Shown here: positions 38,501-51,500 of the stretch, piece by piece | Numbering within the stretch: the stretch's first letter is position 1 | How the letters are laid out: every line of letters starts with the position of its first letter | Source of the DNA: Cristatella mucedo | Taxonomy: Eukaryota > Bryozoa > Phylactolaemata > Cristatellidae | Assembly: GCA_009760855.2 (NCBI GenBank) | Contig: WPIO01000050.1 | Span: 2,745,501 to 2,809,500 of the forward strand | Direction of reading: 5' to 3' | DNA: 64,000 nucleotides | Translations under genes and position numbers: made by a program | The notes under the pieces: generated by a model | The model's input: the letters and a program-made list of their open reading frames with translations, nothing else | Told to the model about the DNA's origin: nothing | Database searches by the model: none

Positions 38501-38965
38501 CCCGTTGTGGCCTATTGCGGCACGAGCGCCTCTCGATCGATGCGAGCGCTGAGAACACCACCGCCGCCACCGCCGCAGAGCAGCTGCCGCGTTCGTCGAG
38601 GCGCGACCGCTGAGGCGGTCGCGAAAGGCTGCGGCGTCGAGCAGCAAACGCTGAAGAACGGCTCGCGGTGTCGTGCCTTCGAGTGCAGCAGGGTCCGGGC
38701 TCGTGCGTCTTGGCTTCACCTCATTCATTGATAACGTAGCTGTTTCGTTCGTACTATGGAATGAAACCGTCAAGCATTTGAATTTGAATAAGGAAATCCC
38801 ATGAAACGAAACCTAACCACCTATCTTACTCTCCGCGAGAATCTGACCAGACAGCGGTATTATCATTGACGACTTTTCGGTGGAGTCGCCTCAAGATAAC
38901 GCCACACTTAGATATTTCAGACACGACGTCAGACTCGTGAGGGAGGGGCATACATCCTGGGCACT
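38501..38965. other. secB 3' flank
   Basis: GC content drops sharply after about 38,730. GAATAAGG near 38,786 is the nearest poly(A)-signal-like string; no exact AATAAA was seen. No other gene is visible. Confidence 0.4.
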
Positions 38966-39082
<117 letters not shown>

Positions 39083-39204
39083 CCTCTATTCGGAATACAG
39101 ATTTTTTTCTAATGCTGAGTTTCTTGTGAACTTTTTCTAGCTACGCATGACGTTCTGCCGCTCTAGTCACATCCGTCACGCTGCTCCGCTATACATGAAT
39201 ACAG

Positions 39205-39342
39205 AGGAATTCATTTGCATAGGGCTCAAAGAGAATTGTATCTCAATTCATGCGCTTCGCACGCAACGGGACTCGAGCCCATAACCTCGACCAGGCCTTG
39301 GTCGGGGCGAGCGCCTTAATCACTGGGCCAAAACTGCTGCGT
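39205..39342 (-). repeat. SINE2 copy
   Basis: In reverse: TTTGGCCCAGTGATTAAGGCGCTCG (A-box head), CCAAGGCCTGGTCGAGGTTATGGGCTCGAGTCCCG (B-box region) and the tail ending GCCCTATGCAAATGAATTC. Confidence 0.85.
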
Positions 39343-41155
39343 CACATCGACGCCATTAATAACCGGTTGATCCGTGGTGCCAAGATGGCGCTGTGGCCAA
39401 GAACGCAACTCGGTCGGAGTAGAGCCAGAGAATTCGGTCGCCGGGTTCCACGGTTAATCGCGATTTTTTACTGGAAAATGAGGTCACCAGGATTCCACTC
39501 TTTTGCCGAACGGGCAGCAGACATCGAAAGTGCCGAGAGCATGTAGCTCGGACTGCGCGGCTGAAGTCCGATGTAGTCCCCCTCCCTCTGGAGCGTCGCA
39601 CAGCGAGGGCTTGAGCGAGGAAACGACAAGCACTCGGCGAAATTACAAGACTAAACAAAGTTATAGCTCCGTAAAAATCACCGTTATTCATTAGCTTCAT
39701 TTACCACAGCTGCGAAGCGCGTAGCCGTGTGCGCCGCGTTTTGCGACCGGAAGCGGCTGCGGCGGGCAGTGGTGCGACAGGACCGCATCCTGACGATGAC
39801 CTCGCGGGCACAATTATGGCTCGCTGCGCTCACAAAAGCTTTATCAGGTGTATTATTATTATTACAAGGGTCATTCGACGCGTCCCGTTATGCGCAGGAG
39901 CGTAGCTCGATTCGACGGCCGCCTCAGTGCTTGCAGATTTGCGACGTTCAATAATGTCGCAAGACTTTCCGAGCTTGGCAAACCGACGGCGGCGGCGGTG
40001 GCGACGACGTGGGTAAAGCGACGGGCGCTATCGCAGGTCACGAGTCCGCTTGTGCTGGTAAACCTCTGGCGGCAGCGGCGCCCGTTGGTAGTTTCGTCGC
40101 TTCTGTTGAGAATTGAACCTCGCGACTGTGCGTTCGCGGGCAGAGTGCGCAATTTGTTATGGCCGCCAGATTCGAATCCAACATCTCCATCAAGGCAACT
40201 GTGTCGTGTGATCAAAGCATGAAGTCGGCCAACCTCCGAATCGCAGTCCCTAAACGACGCTGCACTCCCACGTCCACTCGCTTTGCATTTCAACTCGCAC
40301 CACTGCGACATAGCTGCACGGCCTCGTGTCGCAAATCGTCGTTCGGTGGCTGCATGTAAAAGCTACGCCCTGCTTCAAATTGAAAGATGTGCTGGAAAGA
40401 CTCGGCACTGTATAGTAAAAAAACAGTAGAATTCATTTGCGAGGTGCCTTCACAGAACTGAATCTCTATCGTTAATGGCAAACACCGTGACCCCTGAGAC
40501 AAACCAGGGCGGCGGTGACCATAAATTGGACACGAGAATCATGCAGCGAGGCAATTTTCGACGTCGCCGGAGGTGACGTCGCAAGAAGCGGTAGCGGCGT
40601 AGCCTGCGGGCGGTGCGGCAGCGGCACATGCGGCAACTGCCGCCGCACTCAGTGGAGGAAATCGCCTCTTGCTGCTATCGGCAATCGGGTCGGGGCCAAG
40701 ACGCGCAACGAGATAGAACTTTCATTGGAGCGAATGCAGCGAAGCGGCATCGTCCTCGAAGTGGCCGCGTCACCATTGAGCCGAAATGGCAGCCGATCGC
40801 GACCCGAACCAGAGGCGGCCAATAGCAAGCGAGCTGCCGAATCGAATGGAAGGGTGGGCGGAGGGGGAGCGCTGGGGCGCCGGAGCCTCTCAGGGAGGGA
40901 AAGGGGCCCAGGCGTCGCAGCGCCCGACCGGTTGGCACCCTTCGGAGGACGGGGGCCCGCTGATTGGGCCCCGCGGGCCCCCGTAGGATCCCCTCGCGCA
41001 CCGCTCCGTGCGCGAGAACGCGAGCGGCGCTCCGCTGCGGCTGCGGCGCCCCGCACTGCAGACGCCGGCAGTCTGCTCGGCGCACCCTCTGGCGGCATCT
41101 GCAGGTGAGCGCTTGAGAGCGGGAGCGGCCGCGTCAGAGGCCGCCACTACGTCGC
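39343..41155. other. no confident gene between secB and the CNBD2-like gene
   Basis: A degenerate SINE2 tail lies at 40,425-40,500 (AATTCATTTGCGAGGTGCC, reverse orientation). From 40,560 the DNA is GC-rich with open frames on both strands (for example 40,515-41,108 plus). They show no domain and mirror one another, so I do not call them genes. Part of 40.5-41.15 kb may be the 3' UTR of the CNBD2-like gene. Confidence 0.35.
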
Positions 41156-41494
41156 TCAGAAAGTGCAGCGCTGCAGCAACGCCGGCAGCAGCTGGCTCGC
41201 GCAGCGTTCGCCGCCGCGCGACCCCGAGGCGGCGGCGGCGGCGGCCTCGAGGCAGCGGGCTATTTCGCTCTTCCTGTAGGCGTCCCAGTCGAGCAGGACG
41301 CCGAGCGCGACCCGCAGCTGCCTCTCGGTGGGGCTCGGCGCCACGCGGATGCGCAGGTGGCCGAGCGTGGCTTCGGTGCAGTGCTGCAGGAAGAGCTTCT
41401 TGCTCAGGAGAATGAGCTCGGCACCGTTGCTGACGAGCGAAACGGACACCTCGCTGCGCCGGAAATGCGGGTCGAACGCGAGCGTGTCAAGTCC
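41156..41494 (-). CDS. CNBD2: CNBD2-like terminal exon
   Basis: Starts after a textbook acceptor (CGTCCTTCCGTCTGCAG) in phase 0 with [11 protein letters not shown] and ends at a TGA. It holds [20 protein letters not shown] and then R-I-R-V-x-P-x-P-x-E, the conserved C-terminal module of CNBD2 proteins. After [16 protein letters not shown] comes an Ala/Ser/Gly-rich tail to the stop. Confidence 0.88.
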   Translation of the reverse strand, partial: GLDTLAFDPHFRRSEVSVSLVSNGAELILLSKKLFLQHCTEATLGHLRIRVAPSPTERQLRVALGVLLDWDAYRKSEIARCLEAAAAAASGSRGGERCASQLLPALLQRCTF

Positions 41495-44400
41495 CTGCAG
41501 ACGGAAGGACGAGCGAAAGCTACCGCGCGAGGCGTCGGCGTTTGGCGCGCTACGCCGCGGCAGCGGCCGCGTCATCGCGCCTGTCATTGTGCAGCGTTGA
41601 CGTTCGGTGGGTGCGATGGCCCAGCCTGCGGCTGGGGGGGAGGGGCTGCCGCATCGTTGCAGCTTCGTTAGGCATTCATGCGGCAGCGTTCGCCCCAGCC
41701 GCTCACTGGCTCACAAAAGGAGGAGCCGGCTTCGCTCGTTGCCTGTGCAGTCGGCGCGGTAAATCGCGGTCAGCCTGCCCTCGAGTAGTCGCCGGCAAAC
41801 GGTTGCCGCTAGACAGGCGACGTCCGACTAGCCGGCAAGAACAATCGAATGCCAAGTAGCTGTGCGACTAGCGGGGCTGCCGAGCGCTCTCTGTTTAGTG
41901 TTTACTGCCTTCGAAACGGCGAGTGCGAAAAGCGAATACGCGTAGCGCGACACGACGCGCCATTACGCAGGTAATACGACGCGCCATTACGCAGGTAATA
42001 CAGTAAATACGGAACGATCGGTACATGAATTATAGTTAGTTACAGTTAAATATACCGGTAAATACGGCAACTGCTGGTAAATACGAAATGATCGAACTCC
42101 AAACGCCGCGACTAGCGTTTCCGATGAGCGAATACGCGAAGCGCGGCACGACGCTACCATGCAGGTACTGCATTAGCCAAGCATTCGCGCGCTACTGCGC
42201 TATACTACGTTACGCTATACTGCGTCAGCTAAGCGTTCGCGAGCGCGTCAGGCTGCCCGCCGCCGAGCCGCCCGGGATCTGCGCCCTCGTGTACTCGCGC
42301 TCGAGCGCGGGAAAAAGGAGCCGGTGTCGCGGTCAGAAAGCCGCGCCTCGCTCTGGCCGCTCCGCTTCGCCACCACTTCGTCGGCCCGCTAGCTACGACG
42401 GCTCGCTCCGATCGCGGCGCTCTCTCGCACGCGCTGAGCTAAGCCGACTTTAAAGTTGCTGCGACGCGTCCGCGTCCTGAACTCGAGCCGTTCGCTATTG
42501 CGTTGGCCGCGGCACCGCACGAATTTTCGCGTTCGTTCGTCGAATGCGGCCAATCCCTCGGCGGCGGGATCCGGTTACGGCGAGCGGCCATCCAATCGTA
42601 GGCCGAGCGATTCCGGCAGCGTTGAATTCCGACGAAGGCGCGGAGATTGCAGCATTTAGGTGACCGTGAGAACCGGCGTTGGGCTCCGCGCAGAGCGATT
42701 GACGGCTCATGTGACGCGCGAACGTCAATGTCAACGCGTCAACGTCAACGCGTCAACGTCAACGCGTCAACATCAACGTCCACGTCAACGCGTGCAGACG
42801 CGTTACGTCACGCTGCTGCAAGAGCCGCGGAAAGCAGCCACGGATTTCGTATCCCGCCATTACTGCGGGCCATTTCTGGGCTTGGCTGGTTGGCGCTGGG
42901 CGCTTCGCGGGCTGACTTGTCGCTGGAATAGATCGACGCTGAATCGCACCGACGGAGCGCCCCAGCGCCGCCGCCGCCGCGGCTGCGCAGCAGCAGCCGC
43001 AGCGAAAGCTGGGAAACAGACGCATCGAGTTCGCTGAGAGCCTGTCGCAGCGGCGGCGGCGGGCGCGGGCAAATGCGGATGCGGATGCACACTACGGGCG
43101 CCGAGCGCAGCCGTGCCCTCTCGACGTGCCCTGCTTCTTCCTTCCGTAGCCGCGAGTCCTCAAACAGGACGCGGCGCCACTCACGAAAGCGTCCGTCGGC
43201 TTCAGAATGGCCAGCTGAACGAAGGCGGCGCGGCGGTCGAGCGGCCGCCCCCGCCGCCGTAGGTCGGCGACCGTCGGGGCGACGCCGGCCTCATCTGGGC
43301 AGCGCCGCCGGCGCTCGCCTGCTCCGGCGGCCTCGGAAAGCGACGCGCCACGCGCGGCGACGGCCGACGGCTTCCCGGGCCGATCCGCGCCGCTGCCGCC
43401 ACTCGCTGCGGAAGCGGCGGCGGCGGCGGAAGCCCGCAGCAGCAGCAGCTCCACCTGGCGGTTCGGTCGGCTCGAGCGACCGCTGCTGGCCCTGGCTGCA
43501 TTTGCGGCGACGCCGGGCAGGAGCTCCGTGTACGCTCTCTCCATGGCGTCGGCGAGCCGTTCGCCGCTGCCGCCACCGCCACCCTGCAAGCGAAGCGCAG
43601 GTGGCGACGCAATGTCAAAGCGGCAGCAGCGGCAGCGGTTGCCGGAAGGCGTTGACAGCGGCAGCTGGAGCGGCGGCCGGCGCACGCTGCAGCCGGGTGG
43701 GGCATGGGTGTGTGCATGATTGGGCAGCGCCAGTCACCGTCGCTGCTGCGTGCTTTCCTCCCCATCGCCGCGCCGCGCGCCGCCCACGTGCGCCGGCCGG
43801 CGGCGGCGGCACCAGACCGGCTCGAGTACTGTACGGCTAAGTGCTCGCTGAAAAGCGGAAGCCGCGCCTCATAATGGTCGTCGCTTTCTGCTCACTATTC
43901 CACCTCCTTCACTCATGCGTGGCGCCGGCGCGTGAAGGCGGCAGACTGTGATGTAGACGAGAATGTAGATGACTAGAATGGGAAGGGCTAAAGCCCCCCT
44001 CCCTTAGGAAGGGCTGAAGGGCTAGCACAAACAAGAGTGCAGGTAATCACTAGTACTACTACTACCACTGCTAATGCTAATAACGATACATTCGTATAGC
44101 AGCCCCAGAAAAACGAATCTCTTAGTGGAAAATCTCAATATTCTTCACGGGAAACATGAGCAAAGCAATCATTTCGCCAAAAGTACTCCCGCCCCAAGCT
44201 CCTTTCGGAGGTGCTATAATCCTCTCCAGGTGGCTACCGGGCTTCCGGGGAGAAGTGACCGCGCTTCCGGGACTGGTTTGGTCCAGCGGTTAAGGTGCTC
44301 ACCCCGGTGACCAAGATCTGGCTGAGGTCGGGGGCTCGAGCCCCGAGCATATGGGAAGTGCCTGAATAGAGATTAAGTTCTTTTGTGACGCTATATAAAT

Positions 44401-46163
44401 AAATTGAATTAAAAGCGACCGGGCTTCCGGGGATAAGCAACCGGGCTTCCGGGACTTTTAGCGAGATTCACCTCTGGAGCATAAAAAAGTCGTCTTTCAA
44501 AAGATAGATGACCAGCTTTCTTAATCGATGCTAAAAAGAAATCCGGCTTTCGGCGCGCTTTCGGCCCGTATGTTCGATGTCGCTTTCCGCTCTGCCACGA
44601 TTCTACCCTACTGTGGGATTGACAGCGCTTAACGCGACGCTTATAAAGTTAAAATGGCAAAATGTAATGCAATGATAGAGAATTGCGGACCGACCTGCCG
44701 CAGCGCCGGCGGCGGCGGCGCTACGCCGCCGCCGCTGTCCGAGCTGCCGCCTCCATCGCGCTGACGCGAGCGGCGGCGTGGCGCATCAGAGAGCGGTCGA
44801 ACAGAGCGAAGCGCTACTGCGCGCGGGCCATCGCCGGCGGCTCGCGCGGGCACCCAGCGACAGCGTGCGTCGTCCGCTGCCGCGCCGCCACCGCTGCGGC
44901 GGCCGGGTGCCGCGCGGCACCACCGCCGCCGCTCCAGCCGCCGTCGGCCGCCGTCGCGGTCGTCTGCCGCAGGCTCGACCGCCGTAGGGGCGGAGCTGCA
45001 AAATCGCCGCAAGGGTTGCGTCAAGTGCCGGCGACAGCAGCATTTCCGGCTAGCGCTCCCGCGCTCGACTGCAGCGGTGGCGGCGCCGAGCGCGCGCACG
45101 CCGCGCGCCGCCTACCGAGCGACGGATGCGACGGAGCGGCGGCGCTCGTGCACGCCGTCGTCGTCGTCGTCGTCGTCACAGTCGGCCAAGTTCGCGCTCG
45201 GAAGCGGCGGAAACTCGAACCTGGGCACGGCTATGCTGGGCGTGTACGGATGAAGCTCCGCCCTCTCGCTCCCGCCGCCAGCGCGGCCGCCGCCGCCGCC
45301 GCCGCTGGAATCGCTGTCGCCACCGACCGCCGACTCGCGTCGGCGGCCACAGCCGTCGTCGGCGGCGTCGCGACGGCCCTGCGGCAGGGCCCAGCGGAGC
45401 GTCTGCTCGTCTCGAACATTGCGGCAAGAGGCGGCCGCGAAACGCGAGTTGCCGCCATCTCGCTAATAATAAGTCACCTTCGCGAGCAGGAAAGCACAGG
45501 TGTCGCGAGAGCAGGACAGAACCGGTGTCGCGCGAGCAGGACAGACGTCACGTGAGCACGACAGGCGTCACGTGAGCTGGTCTAGCGGGCAGCCTAGTTA
45601 ATAAAACGCTCTGGTTGCAACTGAGGCGTTGAAAAAGTTTCGCGACGTCGAACAGAGACCGGGTCGAAGTCGAGGTGTGGGCGTGGTCGTAGACTTGCTC
45701 TGCAGCCTAATACTTGCTTTGACTCGAATAGTCGGCGGCGCAGGCTTGTCTGTCCTAGACCAGCGCGGCGACCCCAGTCGGACTCGAAGCCCCGAGTCGG
45801 ATGAGCTGCTGTCGTCTAAGAGGGTGAAAAATGACAGCGGTGGCAGTGACTGTCGGCTTCGCGAGCTTCAATCAGCAATCGACCGTTCAACATTGCAGCA
45901 TTTAGGCTGCAGCAGCTAACTATTACGGTATTTTGCACGCACTTTATCGAGATGAAAACAGACTGCAAAGTTACGCCCGGCCACTGGCAGCTTGAGCTGC
46001 ACTGCGATCCGCTTGCCTCAATGTCTCAATGTGCAGTGCTCGAACAGCCACAGTTCCTGGCCAGCGCGTTCGTGAGAAAATGATCTGCATCATACTCGGC
46101 AGGGCAGGAAATGGGTTTGGAGGGACTGGCTCGAGCGGAAGTGCTCTCTCTCTCTCTCTCTCT

Positions 46164-46224
<61 letters not shown>

Positions 46225-47710
46225 CCTCTCTCTCTCTCTCTCCCTAAAACGTGCACATAGGAAACGCCGGGAATACTCAAATCACGCGCTCAGATCAACG
46301 TGGATTTTAGCGATCCCTAACTAACCGCCGTAGAGAGTGACACCTAGCATTTATGTCGTCTCGTCGCTTGCGCGCGTCCCCATCGCTGCCGCTGTAGCGT
46401 CTGCTCCGCTCGCCCGAGGCCCAGCGGTAGCCGCGCTTTCCCGACCGACTGCCAGACGGTGAACGCCGTCGTCTGCGCTCACCGTCGTTTTCTCTCGAAG
46501 TGAAAGCAACGAGTCGTCGGCGCGTCACCACGACGGCTGCTTCCGACTCGGTGACAGCGGCGGCGGCACGCCTCATTGCGCCCTTGGTCGACGCCTTTGT
46601 TGACGCCTTGGTCGACGTCGCGCCAGAGGCGAGCGTCGCTCGCAGCTGCTTGTACACAGTGCAGCTGCCCTGCAACGACGGGCGCTGTGAATCGGGGCAG
46701 AAAGGCTAACGGAAATGATGCCTGCCTTAATTTTAATTAGGCCGGAAGTTAGGCTTCCGTCTTCGATCCTTGGCAGAAAGTGAACAATGTCACAGCTCAA
46801 ATAGTTCTCTAGTTAATCTGTCTTTACATCAGTCTATCTGTCTATCTGCTGCCTGTCTACCTGTTTGCCTGTTGTTATGCGGCCCATCGGTCGACCTGCC
46901 TGTCTGCGAGCGTTTGCGTATGTGTTCTGTCTGTCTGTCTGTCTGTAAGCATACATAAGGATTTTTATATGTTAAATATTTTAACAAATCACCGGAGGAG
47001 CACTGCCCTGCCGGGGCCGTGGATGCTACCGAACCTCCCATTTCAGGAACAGGGACGGCACGGCTTCCGAACCGGAAATGGCGTCCGAAACGCACAGCCA
47101 CCGCAATTGCGCCCGTTCCTTTCGCAAAACGCCGAGGTCCGCCAGTTAGGCTACATAACCCGGCCACCGGTCACCCAGAGCACCGACCGTGCAGGGCCTC
47201 ACCACTGCCGACCGGTAGCCAGCGGTCAGGAAAGACCGGCAATCGGCCTCGTACTTAGCAACCTTTTTCCGGGCCGCTACCACCAGGACATTTTGGCTGC
47301 CGTCAAACGGCACCGTTACGTCGACTACGACCGCATCGGTGCCGTTGTCGATGACCAGGTCCGGCTTGACAGCCGGACTCCGGCGAGCGGTAAGGCGTGA
47401 CTTGCCGAGTGGCAGCAGAGCCCAGAGGCCGGAAGAGCACCGAATAGGCGACCCAGAACCAGGCTGTGACGAGCCGCTATTGCTTGCAGTATCGGTCGGC
47501 AGTGGCTCAGGACGTGGCAGACGGTCTCAGTCTCAGTGCGGCATGTGTATTTGACAATCTCTTATTGCTAGGTTCTTCTCGACGGCATCAAGTGCAAGCT
47601 AACGCTCGCCACCTCTGCTTCTCTGACTCCGTCGGTACTTTCGCACAGGGGGCGCCACTCCCATAAACTTAAGCGTTCGCAATGAGACGGACGAGCGCAA
47701 AAGTTGTGAG

Positions 47711-47741
<31 letters not shown>

Positions 47742-48441
47742 AGTGGCTCCCGAAGTTTGACGGCGCACCGCTGCCCGGCGAGGTCGCCGCCGCCGCAGAG
47801 AGCGAACTGCGCCAGCTGTCGCACGCGCGGCGCGCTTCTTCGCGAGCGCTCCTTCACCGATTTGACGATGTAAATGTAGTCGGACGCCAGGCTGTCGGCG
47901 ACCACCACCTTCCCGGCGCTGTAAAGTGTACTCGCACGAGGGAGGCCCCCGGAGCTGTTGGCGCTCGCATGCAGAGCCGCCTTTGCCGCTGGGCGCGCGC
48001 TGCAGCCGAGCGTCGCGTACGCATCGCTTCCGGCATCGCAGTGACGAGCGGGCTACTGGCTCACCTGAAATACTGGAATACGCAGCTGTCCCTCGAGGCC
48101 TCGAGGTGCTCGAGAGGAAAATACTTGAGGAAGTCGACCCTCCTGCAGCGCACGTTGCCGCGATTTAATCGAGCGAGAGCGGCCACTTCGCCTCGCGTGC
48201 ATTCGTCCTATTTGTTATCGAGCCGCTCACGCACGCGGCCGGTTAGCCAGGCAAGCGAGTTCGCACGAAAGGGGGGCTCGCGCCGAGGAGTGCGAGAACG
48301 TGCGAGAAAAAAGTGCGAGACTCCCCAAACCCTCGGGCAAAAGGAAGTGCAAGACAAGCAGCTGATGATGACTCGTTCCTGCTGGTTGAATTTACAAGTT
48401 AACCTATGTTTTAGCACTCTGATCGCTCATTTCTCTCTCTT

Positions 48442-48473
<32 letters not shown>

Positions 48474-48475
48474 TT

Positions 48476-48550
<75 letters not shown>

Positions 48551-51500
48551 TTCTGTCTCTCCGTCTCTCTCTATCTCTCTCTTTTTCTCTTTTTCTATGT
48601 TTCTCTCTCTCTCTCTCCCTCCCTCTCTCTCTCTCTCTCTCTCTCATGCTCTCTTTCTTAATGCAGCATGAATGTTTCGTTTTAGTGTGGCATTATTCAC
48701 CTCAGGTTGCTACAGAAAGGTGCATTTTTGCTCACGGTGGTATGGGCAGCAGTCGGCAGAGCACTGAGGTTGGATTCCTAACTGTTCAGAATATTTGTAT
48801 ATCACCTGAAAGCTTAATGCAACCATAAATGCCGACGGGATCGGGACCAAGTCCAGTCCACGGAGCGTTAACAGAGCGCTCTGCTTGCAGTCAGCGTCGA
48901 TAAGCCCAGCCCTCGACCAGCGACGAGTGAGCGAGCGCTAGCGCGAGCACACACTTCGAGGTCATCGGGCATGCCGTGACCTCACCTTAGAAAGGATATG
49001 TACTCTGGCTCCTTTCTCTCGTCGTTTGCCTTCATGAATATTTCAGCGAAATCGCTTTTCTCGATCGCGAGGAGTTTCATCGCCGTCACGCTCTCAACAG
49101 TGGCCGCTCTATCTACGCGCCGAAGCAAGGCTTCATCCTGCGACGGAGAGACGCGTAGCGCAGGCGACATAGCGACTCATCTATAGGCGGCAGGCGGCGC
49201 TCCAGCTTGCTCGCTCTCCTGCTGCTTTACTGTTTGAGCTTGTTTATTATGGCCGTCTCGCTCCATCCTTTCTTCACTCTCTCTCTCTCTCTTCTCTCGT
49301 CGCGTCTCGTCCTGTAGCTCCATTCCGATCTCGGTCACTCTATTGCTCTCTGCTTCCTCACGCTTTCGCCTTTGTGTCATCTCCACATCAATCCTTGCTG
49401 CCTCGCATACCATTTCGCAGGCATCTTGGAATCTGTCCCCCTACCGCGGGCTCTTCTGTATTCATCGCCGTATCTTTATCCCGATTTCTCTTTCCTACTT
49501 ACGCTCTTCGAAATTGGTAATTAGGACATCAGCTAGCAACACCATTTTCCGCCACGGTTCTTAATATGTAGATTCAAGAGTCTTAATGGCTCACTAGGTA
49601 AGGTGGTTGCTTTTCACGACCTCGGCCCCGAGGTCGAGGGTTCGAATCCTGTGGTGGGCGATCCTTTATCGCCACTGCAAGCAGTGGTGATAGCCGTAAA
49701 GGCCTTTCTGTCGCTATACAAAAAGAGGCTGTTAAATCAGCTATTATTTATTTATTTATTTACAAGTAAGGATGCAGCATGCTCGCTGGCAGTCTGCACA
49801 TATTCAGGCACGCAAATGGGCGTGTGTGCACGAACGAAAGCACACACGCACACACACACTCACGCATGCACACACACATTCAGGTGTGCAAGAGCATGCA
49901 TGCACACACGTGCGCTCGTGCATGCACGAACAAAAGAGCATAGCATGAGCTCCTATCAGGGAGCTAGAATGATACTAATAATAATAATACGTCGTTAGCA
50001 TAACATCCTAAGAAAAATCTCTGTCCAAAAATTTTCAAGTCGGTCCTTTATCGTCACTGCAAGTGGTGGTGATATCCGTAAAGGCTCTTCTGTCGCTATA
50101 CAAAAAAAGGCTGATAAATCAGCTAGTTTTTATTTATTTACATGTCACTACAACAGAATCAATACCCTAGGATTTGGGACATGCACGGTGTTATTCAAGC
50201 AAAAGCCTACAAGTATCTTGCTTGTTGAGCATGCTACCACTAAACATTTGATAAAATCAAATGAACCCTGCACACGTACCCATGAAAGCACGTTGGAATA
50301 AAAGTTAGCAAACCTCACTGGGGCGAAGGAAATGCTGACTGGAATAGTTTCCTCTTAAACTGATACCTGGTTATATCGTGTAATTATCTTGGCCGGAAGT
50401 GAGCTTCAGACTTACGGTACACACGAGCGCAAGGCTCGATTACCAAAAGACTTCAGTTAATCGTAGCGGAGGAAGAGAAGTCTTACAGCCGAGGCGATCA
50501 ATCACATGTGGTGAATTTGCAAACAAAAATTTGACATTTTCTTTGTTATCTGAATAGTAACTATCCACACTAAGTACGTACTTCTAAGTCTACGCGCCAA
50601 CGCTCTAACTCATCCGAGCTGTTCCTTCCGTCGTGCTCTCTTTCCGCAATCACTGCTGCGAGGCGACCTTTTTTGTTGAAGGCCACTCGTCCGCTCGCTG
50701 TTGGCTCTTTCTTTCTGCTCATTCACTTATTTTCTGAGTCAACTTTAGATTGGTCCATGCACTTCCCTTTCTTTTTAGACAACCTGACAAGCTTTTGTGG
50801 ATCTAGTACGCATCAATGCGGACGCACCTTTAAAGGCAGCGCCTCCTGGCGGAGCGTGGATGGGAACCTAGCGATTGCTCACCCCGAACTTTTGGCCTCT
50901 CTTGAGGCTGCTAACGCTGTCCACCATGACTTCGCCCGTGCCCGCGTTCCTTGTGACCGCCTTCATTTGCCCTCGCCCAGAGACGACGATGTAGAAGCAC
51001 TCCCCGCGGTGGCCTGCCCGTAAGATGATCCGTCCAGGAGGCACGCTGCAAACGCCGGTTAGGATTCGGCGTGAGAAGTGGTGGTCCGATGGCTCAGATG
51101 AAAGGGGCCGCGCCGCGGCGGCACAGGTGCCGTCAGCGCTGGCGCGAGCGAGCGCTTGCTTGCGCCGGCGGTGCCAGAGCTACCTGCGGTACTGCGCCAC
51201 CTTGCACAGCTGCTCCTGAATGTGAATCGGGTATTCGGCGAACGCTTGCAGCGTTCTCAGGCTGATGACCATCTGCAGTAAGGTGCGAACGCGGCGGCGG
51301 CGGCTTTAGTTAGTGCGAGTCCTGTCTGGGCCGGGCATCGAGCTGCTGACGTCGCAAGCCGGCAGCTCAACGAGCTTTCGGCTCGAGAACGCGATAAGCT
51401 GACGCCTAGCAATTCTCTCTGCGGTTCTTGCGCCCAGGTCGAGAGCTCGCGAAATGTAAAAGCAAAGTGCAAGAAATCGAGGACGCGCGCGCACAAAATC

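Noticed and set aside
40515-41108. 197-codon plus-strand frame near the end of the CNBD2-like gene
   Set aside because: Low-complexity Gly/Arg/Ala content, equally long frames on the other strand, and no motif.
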